Source: Verrucomicrobiales bacterium (GTDB lineage Bacteria; Verrucomicrobiota; Verrucomicrobiia; Verrucomicrobiales; DEV007). Taken from it: a stretch of DNA of 16,513 bases. Below are positions 1 through 8,107 of this stretch, piece by piece (within the stretch, counting starts at the first letter, position 1; the number at the start of each line of letters is the position of its first letter). The stretch is taken from positions 1 to 16,513 of the forward strand of contig JABDJT010000187.1 of assembly GCA_013003335.1 (NCBI GenBank), read 5' to 3'. The position numbers and the translations under genes were made by a program. The notes below the pieces were generated by a model. That model saw only the letters and a program-made list of their open reading frames with translations, searched no databases and had not been told where the DNA came from.

Positions 1-23
1 AGTGAACAGGGTAGGTTCGGAAA
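1..23. repeat. Partial copy (R1) of a dispersed palindromic repeat, at the left edge
   Basis: Bases 5-23 match the left half of the copy inside the glycosyltransferase gene (13838-13856) at 18 of 19 positions. They include the family core ACAGGGTWGGTTCGGAAA. The copy directly abuts the rlmN start codon. I see no right arm downstream, so this is a half element or a degenerate one; its left end may lie outside the window. Confidence 0.55.
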
Positions 24-1118
24 ATGGCCGAATCGACCGATGCAAGAACCGCTGCCTGCGGCCTGACACTTTCCGGGTGGGAAGGGTGGCTGGAGGCGCA
101 CGGCGAACCGCGGTTTCGCGCCAAGCAGATTACGGACTGGGTTTTCAAAAAACGGGTTGATGACTTTGATGCGATGACGAATCTGCCGCCCGAATTGCGG
201 GAGAATCTCGCATCTGAATTTTCCCTGGTGCCGCTGGAAATCATTCGCGTGAACGGGTCCGCCGATACGACTCGCAAATTCCTGTTTCGTCTCGAGCCGG
301 ATGGCCGTCTGATCGAAACTGTCTTGATCCCCGCTTCGCAGGCGCTCTACGGCGAAAAAAGCGATCGCCTGACTTTGTGTGTTTCCAGTCAGGTAGGCTG
401 CGCGTTTGACTGCAAATTTTGCGCGAGTGGACTGGCCGGGTTCACGAGGAATTTGAGTGCGGGCGAGATCGTCGCACAGGTGTTACTGGCTGAGATGGAG
501 GCCGGTGAGCGGATCAACAATCTCGTATTCATGGGAATGGGTGAGCCCTTGGCGAACTTGAAAAATCTGACCGCTGCGATCCGGATTTTGAATGCGGACT
601 GGGGCGTTACACTCGGGGCACGGCATATGACTGTTTCCACGAGTGGCCTCGCCCCGCAGATCGAAAAGCTGGCCGACGAGCCGCTCCAAATTCGCCTCGC
701 GATTTCTTTGCACGGCGCGACGGACGAGGTGCGCCAGCGAATCATGCCAGTGAACGAGCGATACGATTTGGAACGATTGTTCTCTGCCCTGCGGGTCTGG
801 CGGGAAAAGAAAAAACAGAAGATCACGTTTGAATACATCTTGATCGAAGGCGTCAACGACGGACTGGATCAGGCGAAGATTCTTGCCCGGCGTGCAAATC
901 AGCTCCGGGCCAAAGTGAACCTGATTCCCTACAACATCGTCGAGGGGCTCGAGTGGAAACGCCCGACCGAAGAGGTTTGCGAGTCGTTTCTTGAAGTGCT
1001 GAAACGTGCCGGTGTGCAGGCAACTCTCCGCCGTGAAAGAGGGCACGATATCGATGCCGCATGCGGACAACTCCGGTTGCAGGAGGAGACGGCGGCAGGG
1101 GTAATTGCGGTGAAGTGA
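24..1118 (+). CDS. rlmN: Dual-specificity RNA methyltransferase RlmN (23S rRNA A2503 / tRNA A37 C2-methyltransferase)
   Basis: Cytoplasmic radical-SAM enzyme of 364 residues that methylates C2 of A2503 in 23S rRNA and of A37 in some tRNAs. The [4Fe-4S] motif CxxxCxxC is C126, C130 and C133. A SAM-binding GMGEP motif lies at 171-175. The two further cysteines of the ping-pong mechanism are present: C119 just before the cluster motif (family TLCVSSQVGC) and C347 in the C-terminal DIDAACGQL block, which carries the transferred methyl. Length and motif order match typical RlmN, so the gene looks intact. The ATG at 24 follows a half copy of the dispersed repeat, and no clear Shine-Dalgarno is visible. 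Its stop is one base from the stop of the convergent sulfatase gene. The family call is near certain; the exact start is less so. Confidence 0.96.
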   Translation: MAESTDARTAACGLTLSGWEGWLEAHGEPRFRAKQITDWVFKKRVDDFDAMTNLPPELRENLASEFSLVPLEIIRVNGSADTTRKFLFRLEPDGRLIETVLIPASQALYGEKSDRLTLCVSSQVGCAFDCKFCASGLAGFTRNLSAGEIVAQVLLAEMEAGERINNLVFMGMGEPLANLKNLTAAIRILNADWGVTLGARHMTVSTSGLAPQIEKLADEPLQIRLAISLHGATDEVRQRIMPVNERYDLERLFSALRVWREKKKQKITFEYILIEGVNDGLDQAKILARRANQLRAKVNLIPYNIVEGLEWKRPTEEVCESFLEVLKRAGVQATLRRERGHDIDAACGQLRLQEETAAGVIAVK

Positions 1119-1119
1119 A

Positions 1120-3294
1120 CTACTTGATCAGGATTTCGACCGACTCGATTTTCCCGCCAAACTTCCAGTCGGGCTCATAATTTCCAGCTGTGCCGCCGGT
1201 ATCGTTCCCGATCAAAAGTGCATCGATCGGGTGGCCTTTGAGAAACGGTTCGCAGTCGAGCGAGCCGATTTTTTTGTCGTCGGCAGTGAGAATGATTTTC
1301 TTTTTCAGGACGCGTGCGCCGAGTGTTTGGGCTTCACCTTTTGGCAATTCGGTGGTTGCGGTGACGACTTTTCCGCCGCTGCGGGTTGCGAAATTGATTT
1401 TGTTTCCGGTGATATAAAGCGACCAGCCAAGATTTGATCCGCCCTGGGAAACGATGACGCCATCAGCGGGGAGGCCGGATACTTTGGCTTTCACTTCAAA
1501 CGAACTGCCTGCTACTGCGGGCGACGTTTGTTCAGTAAATGTGTCGCCGGGCTTTACCTTGAAAGCTTTTTTGTTGGAGCCTTTGTTTGCACCACTTTTT
1601 CTCCACGAGCCAAACGGGACAACGCCGCGTTCTTCCGCCCACGTATCGTACTGCTCGGCCATTTTCGCGGCAATCTCCGGCTTTTCGGCGGCGAGACCGT
1701 TCGTCTCGGTCCGGTCGACTTCCATGTCGTAAAGCTCCCACGCGCCTTTCACGCCTTTTGCGACGAGCTTCCATTTTCCATCGCGAACGGCGCGATTTCC
1801 TTCGTGCTCGAAAAAGATGGGCCTGCCGCGTTCGAGCGCCTTTCCGGAAAACGCGGGCGACAGCGAAATGCCTTCGACAGGAATTTTGTCGGCGGGATAT
1901 TTGGCTTTGCCGAGATCGAGCGCGGTCGCCATCAAGTCGATCAAATGCGCGGGTGAATCGTAAAGCGGCCCCTCCTTCGTCTCGCGGAAGGCTTCGCCTT
2001 CCTGTGAAATACCCTTGGGCCAATGCGCGATCAGCGGAGTGGCGACGCCTCCTTCGTGAACCCAGTGTTTGTATTCGCGAAAGGGCGTGTTCGAGACATT
2101 CGCCCAGTTTTTTCCGTAGCCGATTTCCGTTTCCGGCGGGCCGGGCATGACACCGTCGCCCCTACGAAGCGGGTAACCATCGCGCGACTGGGGCGGCACC
2201 ATCTGGGTTTGCAATTCATCTTTGCCCATCGGCGGAAGCGTTGGTTTGGCGGGGCGTTCGAGTGGTCCTACGAGTTTGCCTCGACCGAAGGTTTCGGCGC
2301 ATCCGCCGTTATCCTGGAAGAACATAATCAGCGTGTTGTCGAACTCGCCGGTTTCTTCGAGCGCCTTCACGATCCGGCCGATTCCCTGATCCATGTTGTC
2401 GATCATCGCCGCGTAAACTTCCATGCAGGCGGCTTCCCATTCTTTTAATTTCACGTCGTCCCAGTTCCCGACCTGGTCGGTGACTTTCCAGTGATCCGGC
2501 AGCAATTTCATTTCCTTGAGCCGCTTGATCCGCGCCTCGCGAATCGGGCTGTAGCCGTCGTCGAATTTTCCTTCGTATTTCGCGATATCCTCCGGCAGAG
2601 CGTGCATCGGCCAGTGCGCGGCGGTGTAGGCGACGTATTGGAAAAACGGCGTGTCGCCGTGATTTTTCGCGTGATCCTTGATGTAGCGAACCGCGTTGTC
2701 CGAAATCGCATCGGTGTAATACCACGTGCCGTCCGGCTTGTATTCCGGGTCGTTATCCGGCGTGATGTGCTTGTTGCCGCGGGTCAGCGAGTTCGGGTCA
2801 AAAAACGAACCCGCGCCGTGAATTGTACCGTAAAAGCGATCGAACCCGCGCTGGCGCGGCCAGTTGGAGGTGTCCGGATCTTCACGGTCGCCGCGATACG
2901 GCGTCACGTGCCATTTCCCAGACATGTAGGTCCGGTAACCCGCCGGTTTCAGCGCCTCGGCGATGGTGACGCATTCGCGATTCAGCTCGCCCTGGTATTG
3001 CGGCAGCCCGTAATCGCCCGTCATGTGGCCGACCCCGGCCTGGTGCGCGTATAGCCCGGTCAAAAGCGAAGCGCGCGTCGGACAGCAACGACCCGTGTTG
3101 TAAAACTGCGTGAACCGGATGCCATCTTTCGCCAGCGCATCGAGGTTTGGTGTCTGCGTTTCACCGCCGTAACAACCGATATCCGACCAGCCCATGTCGT
3201 CGGACATGATCAGGATGATGTTTGGTCGGTCATCGGCCTGCAAAGCGACGGCCGGAATGAAAAAGGCGAGGAAGAGAAAAAGTCGAGGGCTCAT
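1120..3294 (-). CDS. Secreted arylsulfatase (S1-type, formylglycine-dependent) with C-terminal sandwich domain
   Basis: Predicted exported sulfatase of 724 residues that hydrolyses sulfate esters. I chose the ATG at 3294 because it begins a classic signal peptide (MSPRLFLFLAFFIPAVALQA) followed by the strand-turn RPNIILIMSDDMGWSD with the metal-binding Asp pair. An in-frame ATG at 3372 would add 26 non-hydrophobic residues and start inside a dispersed repeat. The formylglycine motif CxPxR is C70-C-P-T-R followed by ASLLTG (Cys codon 3085-3087). Other active-site blocks are SGKWH near 126-129 and QDNGG near 327-331. After about residue 600 there is a further ~120-residue segment (GWSLYI, KINFATRSGG) resembling a LamG/concanavalin-like fold, which may bind glycan. 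It is convergent with rlmN and leaves no room for a terminator. The substrate cannot be told from sequence. Confidence 0.93.
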   Translation of the reverse strand: MSPRLFLFLAFFIPAVALQADDRPNIILIMSDDMGWSDIGCYGGETQTPNLDALAKDGIRFTQFYNTGRCCPTRASLLTGLYAHQAGVGHMTGDYGLPQYQGELNRECVTIAEALKPAGYRTYMSGKWHVTPYRGDREDPDTSNWPRQRGFDRFYGTIHGAGSFFDPNSLTRGNKHITPDNDPEYKPDGTWYYTDAISDNAVRYIKDHAKNHGDTPFFQYVAYTAAHWPMHALPEDIAKYEGKFDDGYSPIREARIKRLKEMKLLPDHWKVTDQVGNWDDVKLKEWEAACMEVYAAMIDNMDQGIGRIVKALEETGEFDNTLIMFFQDNGGCAETFGRGKLVGPLERPAKPTLPPMGKDELQTQMVPPQSRDGYPLRRGDGVMPGPPETEIGYGKNWANVSNTPFREYKHWVHEGGVATPLIAHWPKGISQEGEAFRETKEGPLYDSPAHLIDLMATALDLGKAKYPADKIPVEGISLSPAFSGKALERGRPIFFEHEGNRAVRDGKWKLVAKGVKGAWELYDMEVDRTETNGLAAEKPEIAAKMAEQYDTWAEERGVVPFGSWRKSGANKGSNKKAFKVKPGDTFTEQTSPAVAGSSFEVKAKVSGLPADGVIVSQGGSNLGWSLYITGNKINFATRSGGKVVTATTELPKGEAQTLGARVLKKKIILTADDKKIGSLDCEPFLKGHPIDALLIGNDTGGTAGNYEPDWKFGGKIESVEILIK

Positions 3295-3365
3295 GAGATT
3301 CGGGACGTTTATGAAACGAACCGACAGCCGTCCGGTCAAGTTATTGCCCGAAAATCGGGATCGCA

Positions 3366-3408
3366 CGATCAATCAGGGTTTAATTGACGAACAGATCCTG
3401 TTGGTTCG
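3366..3408. repeat. Dispersed 43-bp imperfect palindrome, copy R2
   Basis: This copy aligns without gaps to copy R4 (12549-12591) at about 32 of 43 positions. Left arm CGATCAATCAGGG, right arm ATCCTGTTGGTTCG. It lies between the stop of the PEP-CTERM gene (3421) and the start of the downstream sulfatase (3294), about 70 bp upstream of that start. The reverse complement matches the family equally well at its ends, as expected of a palindrome. No U-tract follows, so it is not a standard terminator. Confidence 0.7.
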
Positions 3409-3420
3409 TTTTGACCAAAC

Positions 3421-4284
3421 TTACCGCTGGCGCTTGCGGCGCATCAGGAGCAAAAAAGCACTCCCCACTCCGAAAAGCAGTGCCGACCCGGGCTCGGGGA
3501 TTGCGCCGACAGAGCGTAGTTCATCGCCGTAGGCGCCGACGTAAGAATCGTAGCTGATATCTCCGTTGCTCGGCCCGGTCGGCCCGATATCGGCCAGTTC
3601 GGAATGAATGCCGATTAATTTCAGGGCGCCATTGTCGACCACGAAAGTCGGTGCACCGGAATCGAAAACCTCCACGACCGACTCTCCGTTGTCCGCGAGC
3701 GGAAGCGGGTCGTAGGTGAAATAAAAGGACTCGCTGTTCATTACGCCGCCCAATCCGGTTGTATCGCGATGGACGACACTTCCGGCATTGATCTGGTTCG
3801 TACCGACGCGGAAATTGGTGAAACCACCGCCTTCGTCTGCTATTCCAACAGTCAGGATGTCCAGCAATTCAGCGCTTGTGATCGGATCCGGCTCGAGCAA
3901 TTCATACGAGGTGACGCTTGCGGAAGTTGCGGACGTAAGGCGGCCGAGCCAAATATCGGAGCCGGCCGGTCCGATTTCCATGCCGAACGTGGAATCGACT
4001 GTTCGATCTTCAAATCCGCCCAGCGGGTCGTTGGTGTAGTAAAAGCGCACATCATGGGTCGAAGGGCGAAAATGCTCGGCCGTGATAAAGTACTCGTCGG
4101 AAATCATTGTGACCCAATGATTGCCCGTACTGCGCCCCACGCCGGACAAATCGTAGGCGCCGGCTACGAAGCTGGCATCATTGGCGAAGCGGTCATGCTC
4201 CAGTGCGGAATATTGGTAGACCTCAATTCCCAGGGCGGGAATCGAAGCAAACAAGAAAGCGAACACCAAGGAATGCACACGCAT
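3421..4284 (-). CDS. PEP-CTERM sorting-domain protein, probable trypsin-like serine peptidase
   Basis: Exoprotein of 287 residues. Residues 1-19 form a signal peptide. The C terminus carries a PEP-CTERM signal: PEP at 263-265, a hydrophobic helix, then RRKRQR. In species with an exosortase this directs membrane processing and surface export. The middle is not annotated by a strong family match, but it shows the three chymotrypsin-fold landmarks in order: ITAEHF (H71, compare TAAHC), SDIWLGRL (D110, compare DIALL) and FDSGAPTF (S209, compare GDSGGP). I infer an S1-like peptidase; D-S-G-A-P departs from the usual GDSGG context. There is no Shine-Dalgarno before the ATG, but a 9-bp tandem repeat lies just upstream. 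The gene sits between a DUF1501 gene and a sulfatase on the same strand. Confidence 0.85.
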   Translation of the reverse strand: MRVHSLVFAFLFASIPALGIEVYQYSALEHDRFANDASFVAGAYDLSGVGRSTGNHWVTMISDEYFITAEHFRPSTHDVRFYYTNDPLGGFEDRTVDSTFGMEIGPAGSDIWLGRLTSATSASVTSYELLEPDPITSAELLDILTVGIADEGGGFTNFRVGTNQINAGSVVHRDTTGLGGVMNSESFYFTYDPLPLADNGESVVEVFDSGAPTFVVDNGALKLIGIHSELADIGPTGPSNGDISYDSYVGAYGDELRSVGAIPEPGSALLFGVGSAFLLLMRRKRQR

Positions 4285-4296
4285 ATTTCAATATTA

Positions 4297-4314
4297 CCAT
4301 AATTTCCATAATTT
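4297..4314. repeat. Two tandem 9-bp units upstream of the PEP-CTERM gene
   Basis: The unit CCATAATTT occurs twice back to back (4297-4305 and 4306-4314). It lies 13-30 bp upstream of the ATG at 4284 on the minus strand. The position suits an operator or promoter element, but an AT-rich spacer could produce this by chance. Confidence 0.3.
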
Positions 4315-4342
4315 TGAAACAACTTTCGGAAGAGGCATATCG

Positions 4343-5830
4343 TCAGGCTACCACATCGTGGATCACATGTCCGTGGACGTTGGTCAGACGGCGTTCTAAT
4401 CCGTTGTGGTAAAAGGTCAGCCGCTCGTGATCCAGCCCTAAAAGGTGCAGAATCGTTGCATTGAAATCATAGACTGATGCGTGGTCTTCTGCGGCTTCGA
4501 AACCAAAATCGTCGCTGGAACCGAAAGTGTGGGCTCGCTTCACGCCTGCACCGGCCAGGAAACAGGTGAACGCGCCAGGATTATGATCGCGACCGGTGCC
4601 ATTGCCTTGCAGAAAAGGCATGCGGCCGAATTCGGTGCACCAGACGACAAGGGTGTCCTCAAGCAAACCGCGGCGTTTCATGTCGCGGATGAGCGCGGCT
4701 GTCGGTTGATCCATGATCTCGGCCTGCATCGCGTGGGTATCGGCGATATTGGAATGCGAATCCCAGTTCGTGATTCCGTTGCCACCCGACGGATCGCTGC
4801 CGTTGAAAAGCTGAACCACGCGGACGCCCTTTTCGAGGAGGCGACGGGCGAGGATGCAGTTCTTGGCATACTCTTTTTTCAAATCGGTGCCGGTGTCGGT
4901 GCCGTATTCTTTGTGGATCGACTCAGGCTCTTTGGACAAATCCATCATCTCCGGGACAGACATCTGCATCTGACCGGCCAGCTCGTAGCTGGCAACCCGG
5001 GCCGCGAGATTCGCGTCGCCGGGATATCTTTCGAGGTGGTTTGAGTTCAGCCGCTTCAGTAAATCGATCGTTTTCTCGTCATCGGCTGATGAATAGCTTT
5101 CCGGCCGGCCGAGATTCGCCGGAGGATTTTTCGCGTTGAAATCGGTGCCCTGAAACGCGGCGGGGAGGAAGCCGTTGCCGAAATTGTTCTTCCCGGATCG
5201 AGCCAGACCACGCGGATCGTTGATCGCGACGAAGGCCGGCAACTCAGAGCATTCGGAGCCTAGGGCGTAGGTCGCCCAGGCCCCGAACGAGGGGAAACCT
5301 TCCATCGTAAATCCGGTGTGCATGAAATTTTCGCCCTGCGGATGCGCACTGGTCTGGGTGTGGAGCGAGTGAATGAAACAGAATTCGTCGGCCAGCTCGC
5401 CGAGATTCGGCAACAGCTCGGACGTCATTTTCCCGCTCTCGCCGCGTGGTTTGAATTCCCAAAACGGCTTCGCGATATTTCCGGGAGGGCCTTCAAAGGT
5501 CACTTCCGGAATGAACGGCGCTTTCTGGCCGTGGAGTCTTTCGAGGGCCGGTTTGTAGTCGAATGTGTCGACGTGGCTGACTGCGCCCGGGCAGAAAATC
5601 ACGAGCACTTTTTTCGCCGGCATGTCGAAATGCGCCTGCCTCGGCAGGTAAGGATTGTCGGGATCAATGTTCGGTCGGATCGGAGCCTTCCCGGAAAACT
5701 CGGTCGGATTTTCTGCCTGCAACAACTGCGCGAGCCCGAGACCGCCGAGCGTGAAACCGGTGTTCCGCATAAAATTGCGGCGATTGAGCATCTGCTTGCC
5801 GGCGAGAGAAATGTTTTCTGCTTCGTTCAT
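4343..5830 (-). CDS. DUF1501 domain-containing protein with Tat signal
   Basis: Protein of 495 residues from the DUF1501 family, which has an alkaline-phosphatase/sulfatase-like fold and is greatly expanded in Planctomycetota and Verrucomicrobiota. The N terminus has a twin-arginine motif (LNRRNFMRN, residues 15-23) followed by a hydrophobic stretch, so folded export by Tat is expected. Family motifs seen in order are CPGAVSHVDTFD (80-91), NWDSHSN (355-361), TEFGRMP (399-405) and GRDHNPGAF (413-421), which supply the likely metal ligands. The reaction is unknown for the family; members usually sit beside a PSCyt1/DUF1549/DUF1553 gene. Here the neighbour upstream is a sulfatase whose stop is only 44 bp away on the same strand, which suggests co-transcription. 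The PSCyt1 gene is further upstream, beyond a terminator. Confidence 0.92.
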   Translation of the reverse strand: MNEAENISLAGKQMLNRRNFMRNTGFTLGGLGLAQLLQAENPTEFSGKAPIRPNIDPDNPYLPRQAHFDMPAKKVLVIFCPGAVSHVDTFDYKPALERLHGQKAPFIPEVTFEGPPGNIAKPFWEFKPRGESGKMTSELLPNLGELADEFCFIHSLHTQTSAHPQGENFMHTGFTMEGFPSFGAWATYALGSECSELPAFVAINDPRGLARSGKNNFGNGFLPAAFQGTDFNAKNPPANLGRPESYSSADDEKTIDLLKRLNSNHLERYPGDANLAARVASYELAGQMQMSVPEMMDLSKEPESIHKEYGTDTGTDLKKEYAKNCILARRLLEKGVRVVQLFNGSDPSGGNGITNWDSHSNIADTHAMQAEIMDQPTAALIRDMKRRGLLEDTLVVWCTEFGRMPFLQGNGTGRDHNPGAFTCFLAGAGVKRAHTFGSSDDFGFEAAEDHASVYDFNATILHLLGLDHERLTFYHNGLERRLTNVHGHVIHDVVA

Positions 5831-5874
5831 CGTTCTTCTATCTAATCACTGCCGCTTCCGGGAAAATATAACGG

Positions 5875-7482
5875 CTATTTCTTCGCGGATTCCAGAACCG
5901 CGTCGAGTTTTTCGGTCAATTCTCTCACCACCTCCGGATTCTCCGACGCCACGTTTTTGGTTTCGTTAGGGTCCTTGTCGTGATCAAACAGCTCGACGAA
6001 AACCGGCTCCGCTTTCGGATCGCGGTAGTCGCGCCAGGTGATCAGGCGATACCGATCGCTCCGCACGGAGTAGCCCATCAGGTGGTTTTCAAAAAGGTCG
6101 CGATCCCACAAATCGCCCTGCTGCTTGATGATCCGGGCCTCAACTTCTTCGATTAGCGGGCCGAAAAACGTTTCGCGCATTTCTGCCGAGAGGGGATTGG
6201 CCGCCCACTCGCGCAGCGCCGGGCTGGGAAACTGGGTGATGGCGACTTCTTTGTGCGGCTGATCGGGGTTGTCCAAAAGCGCTGCGAAACTTTTCCCGGC
6301 GAGATGATCCGGTTTCGGCAAATCCGCGAGGTCGCAGAGCGTCGGGTAGATGTCGACCAGCTCGACGAGCGCCTCGGTGCTCTTCCCTTTCGCCTTCATG
6401 TCCGGCGTCGCGAGAATCAGTGGCACCCGCGTCGAGATTTCGTAATTCGTGGCCTTTCCCCAGATCCCCATGTCCCCGAGGTGCCAGCCGTGATCGCCCC
6501 ACACAATGATGATCGTGTCGTCCGCCACTCCCTGCGTTTCGAGTTCCGCGACCAGCTTTCCGATGAGCGCGTCGACGTAACTGACACTTGCATAATACGC
6601 GTGGAGCAGCTCCCGCGAGAGGTCGTCGCCCATCGGGCCGATCTTCGGAATATTCGCGCGGACGCGCAGTTCAAATGACGGATGCAGCCCGATCTGCGCG
6701 CCGTTTTCCGGTCCTGTCACTTGTTTTGGCAATTCGATTTTTTCCCGATCGTAAAGGTCCCAATATTTTTTTGGGGCGACCCAGTTGAGGTGCGGCAGCT
6801 TGTAACCCATCGCCAGGAAAAACGGTTTCTCGTCCACGTTCTTCGCCATTTCCTTCAGGGTCGTGATCGCGACTTCCGTGTTCCACCCGTCAATGTACGC
6901 GTGGTCCGGCACGTCGTAGCATTCGAAAGCCGGCCCGCTGGAAAGCCCGCGCTTCGCGGCCTCGCCATATTTTTCGGTCATTTCCTTCCGCTGCTTCATG
7001 TGCAGCTCATGATTTTTGGGATCGGCGAAGGTGTAGTTCGGTTTTTTGAACGGCGTCTTCTTCGTGGCCGGTTTCCGGCTCCAGGACTGCGGGTCGTCGT
7101 TCGGCCGATGAAAAATTTTGCCGCTCGAAACCGTCTCGTATCCGTTGGCCATGAGGTGCATCGGGATCGTGACGTTGTCCGGATTCAGATCGCGAAACTG
7201 AACGTAATTGTGGGTAATTCCCGTCTGATCAGGCCGCAGCCCCGACAGCAAGCTCGCCCGGGACGGCGAGCAAATGGCTTCCTGGCAATACGCCCGATCG
7301 AACCTCACGCCCCGTGCCGCAATCGCATCGAGGTTGGGTGATTTCACCACCGGCGATCCATAGCATCCCAGCTCCGGGCGGAGATCATCGATCGCGATGA
7401 AGAGGACGTTTGGTTTTTCCGCTGCAAGAATGTTTCCGGCGAGGAAGGCTAATGCGAAGAAATAGGGGACACGGGAATTCAT
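5875..7482 (-). CDS. Secreted iduronate-2-sulfatase-like sulfatase
   Basis: Sulfatase of 535 residues with a signal peptide (about residues 1-21) followed by EKPNVLFIAIDDLRPELGCYG, characteristic of the iduronate-2-sulfatase branch. The formylglycine motif is C71-SPSR followed by ASLLSG (Cys codon 7270-7272). Other landmarks are SSGKIFH (119-125), in place of the GKWH of many arylsulfatases, and WGDHGWHLGDMGIWGK, with the Asp-His metal ligands and following Lys. It probably removes 2-O-type sulfates from an acidic polysaccharide in the periplasm or outside the cell, but the true substrate is unknown. The DUF1501 gene follows after 44 bp, likely in the same transcript. No Shine-Dalgarno precedes the ATG. 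The upstream spacer contains the terminator of the preceding gene, so this gene should have its own promoter. Confidence 0.93.
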   Translation of the reverse strand: MNSRVPYFFALAFLAGNILAAEKPNVLFIAIDDLRPELGCYGSPVVKSPNLDAIAARGVRFDRAYCQEAICSPSRASLLSGLRPDQTGITHNYVQFRDLNPDNVTIPMHLMANGYETVSSGKIFHRPNDDPQSWSRKPATKKTPFKKPNYTFADPKNHELHMKQRKEMTEKYGEAAKRGLSSGPAFECYDVPDHAYIDGWNTEVAITTLKEMAKNVDEKPFFLAMGYKLPHLNWVAPKKYWDLYDREKIELPKQVTGPENGAQIGLHPSFELRVRANIPKIGPMGDDLSRELLHAYYASVSYVDALIGKLVAELETQGVADDTIIIVWGDHGWHLGDMGIWGKATNYEISTRVPLILATPDMKAKGKSTEALVELVDIYPTLCDLADLPKPDHLAGKSFAALLDNPDQPHKEVAITQFPSPALREWAANPLSAEMRETFFGPLIEEVEARIIKQQGDLWDRDLFENHLMGYSVRSDRYRLITWRDYRDPKAEPVFVELFDHDKDPNETKNVASENPEVVRELTEKLDAVLESAKK

Positions 7483-7605
7483 AAATACGATCAGACAGGG
7501 CCGCCTTGACGATCAAGGAGGATCTGCCGATCGTAATCTACCAGCCAGGGTCAGGCGATGCAAAACCTGGAGCTGAAGATCTCGAAGATAAGAGTCCGAG
7601 AGCAG

Positions 7606-7635
7606 AAAAAGCCGTCGACCGCTAGGCCGACGGCT
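7606..7635 (-). terminator. Intrinsic terminator of the small secreted protein gene
   Basis: On the minus strand a perfect 8-bp GC-rich stem (AGCCGTCG at 7610-7617 paired with CGACGGCT at 7628-7635, 10-nt loop) is followed by a run of five T. It begins about 36 nt downstream of the stop at 7671. This separates the small-protein transcript from the sulfatase-DUF1501 pair. Confidence 0.85.
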
Positions 7636-7670
7636 GAATTATTCTGATAGCCAAACAGACTGCTACCGAA

Positions 7671-8003
7671 TCAATGGCGGTGTCCGCGATGCCTGGAGCT
7701 ACTGCTGCCAAAGCGAATCACGATTCCACTGCGATTGTAGGGGCTGCAACTGCTGTGGCGGTACGGCGAGTAATGGCTGTATCCGCGAGGTCGCTGGTAG
7801 CTGCTACGGTAATTTCCGTGGCCAGCGTGGTATTTGCTGTGATGCGCAATCGCACTGACTTGTTGAATGACACGAAAGACTTTGCCGAGATCATTCGTTC
7901 GTTTGTTACAACTTCTGTGATGTCGATCACCTGCCTGGGAGTTGACCGTGGTAAAAGCTAGGGCCACAACGGCAAGCAAACCGAATTTCAGGATTTTTTT
8001 CAT
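7671..8003 (-). CDS. Small secreted His/Ser/Tyr/Arg-rich protein, function unknown
   Basis: Protein of 110 residues that I do not recognise by family. Residues 1-24 (MKKILKFGLLAVVALAFTTVNSQA) are a textbook Sec signal peptide with an A-x-A-like end. The mature part is low in acidic residues and rich in His, Ser, Tyr, Arg and Gly; two cysteines (C32, C86) remain after cleavage. The C-terminal third reads like the repetitive tails of small verrucomicrobial exported proteins (SGIVIRFGSSSS, then an HRGHRH end). A basic, His-rich composition would allow metal or polyanion binding, but that is only a guess. A strong intrinsic terminator follows. Its leader lacks a Shine-Dalgarno and instead carries ACCTCCTTA, the sequence of the 16S rRNA 3' tail. 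Confidence 0.8.
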   Translation of the reverse strand: MKKILKFGLLAVVALAFTTVNSQAGDRHHRSCNKRTNDLGKVFRVIQQVSAIAHHSKYHAGHGNYRSSYQRPRGYSHYSPYRHSSCSPYNRSGIVIRFGSSSSRHRGHRH

Positions 8004-8008
8004 ATATG

Positions 8009-8017
8009 TAAGGAGGT
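8009..8017 (-). promoter_or_regulatory. Anti-Shine-Dalgarno-like sequence in the leader of the small secreted protein gene
   Basis: Read on the minus strand this is ACCTCCTTA, ending 5 nt before the ATG at 8003. It equals the usual 3' end of bacterial 16S rRNA rather than its complement, so it cannot serve as a ribosome binding site. No plus-strand gene uses the complementary AAGGAGG: the next plus-strand ATG (8032) opens only four codons. Any regulatory role is inference. Confidence 0.3.
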
Positions 8018-8107
8018 TAGTTCACGGAAATATGGTTCCGCCTTGAACTGACGAATGAGTTTCGGCAGTTATTCAGAATTTTTTTCGATTCGCTCAGTTC
8101 GGCAGCA

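Noticed and set aside
1090..1150. Shared bidirectional terminator between rlmN and the convergent sulfatase gene
   Set aside because: The stops are one base apart and I found no GC-rich stem with flanking A/T runs there.
3295..3372. N-terminal extension of the arylsulfatase starting at 3372
   Set aside because: The extension would start inside the dispersed repeat and place 26 polar residues before a complete signal peptide; the ATG at 3294 is far more likely.
7488..7533. A 46-bp imperfect palindrome upstream of the iduronate-2-sulfatase-like gene (CGATCAGACAGGG ... CCGATCG) as a sixth copy of the dispersed repeat
   Set aside because: Only about 10 of 13 left-arm bases match, and the centre and right arm differ from every other copy. 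It may be a diverged relative, but the match is too weak to count.
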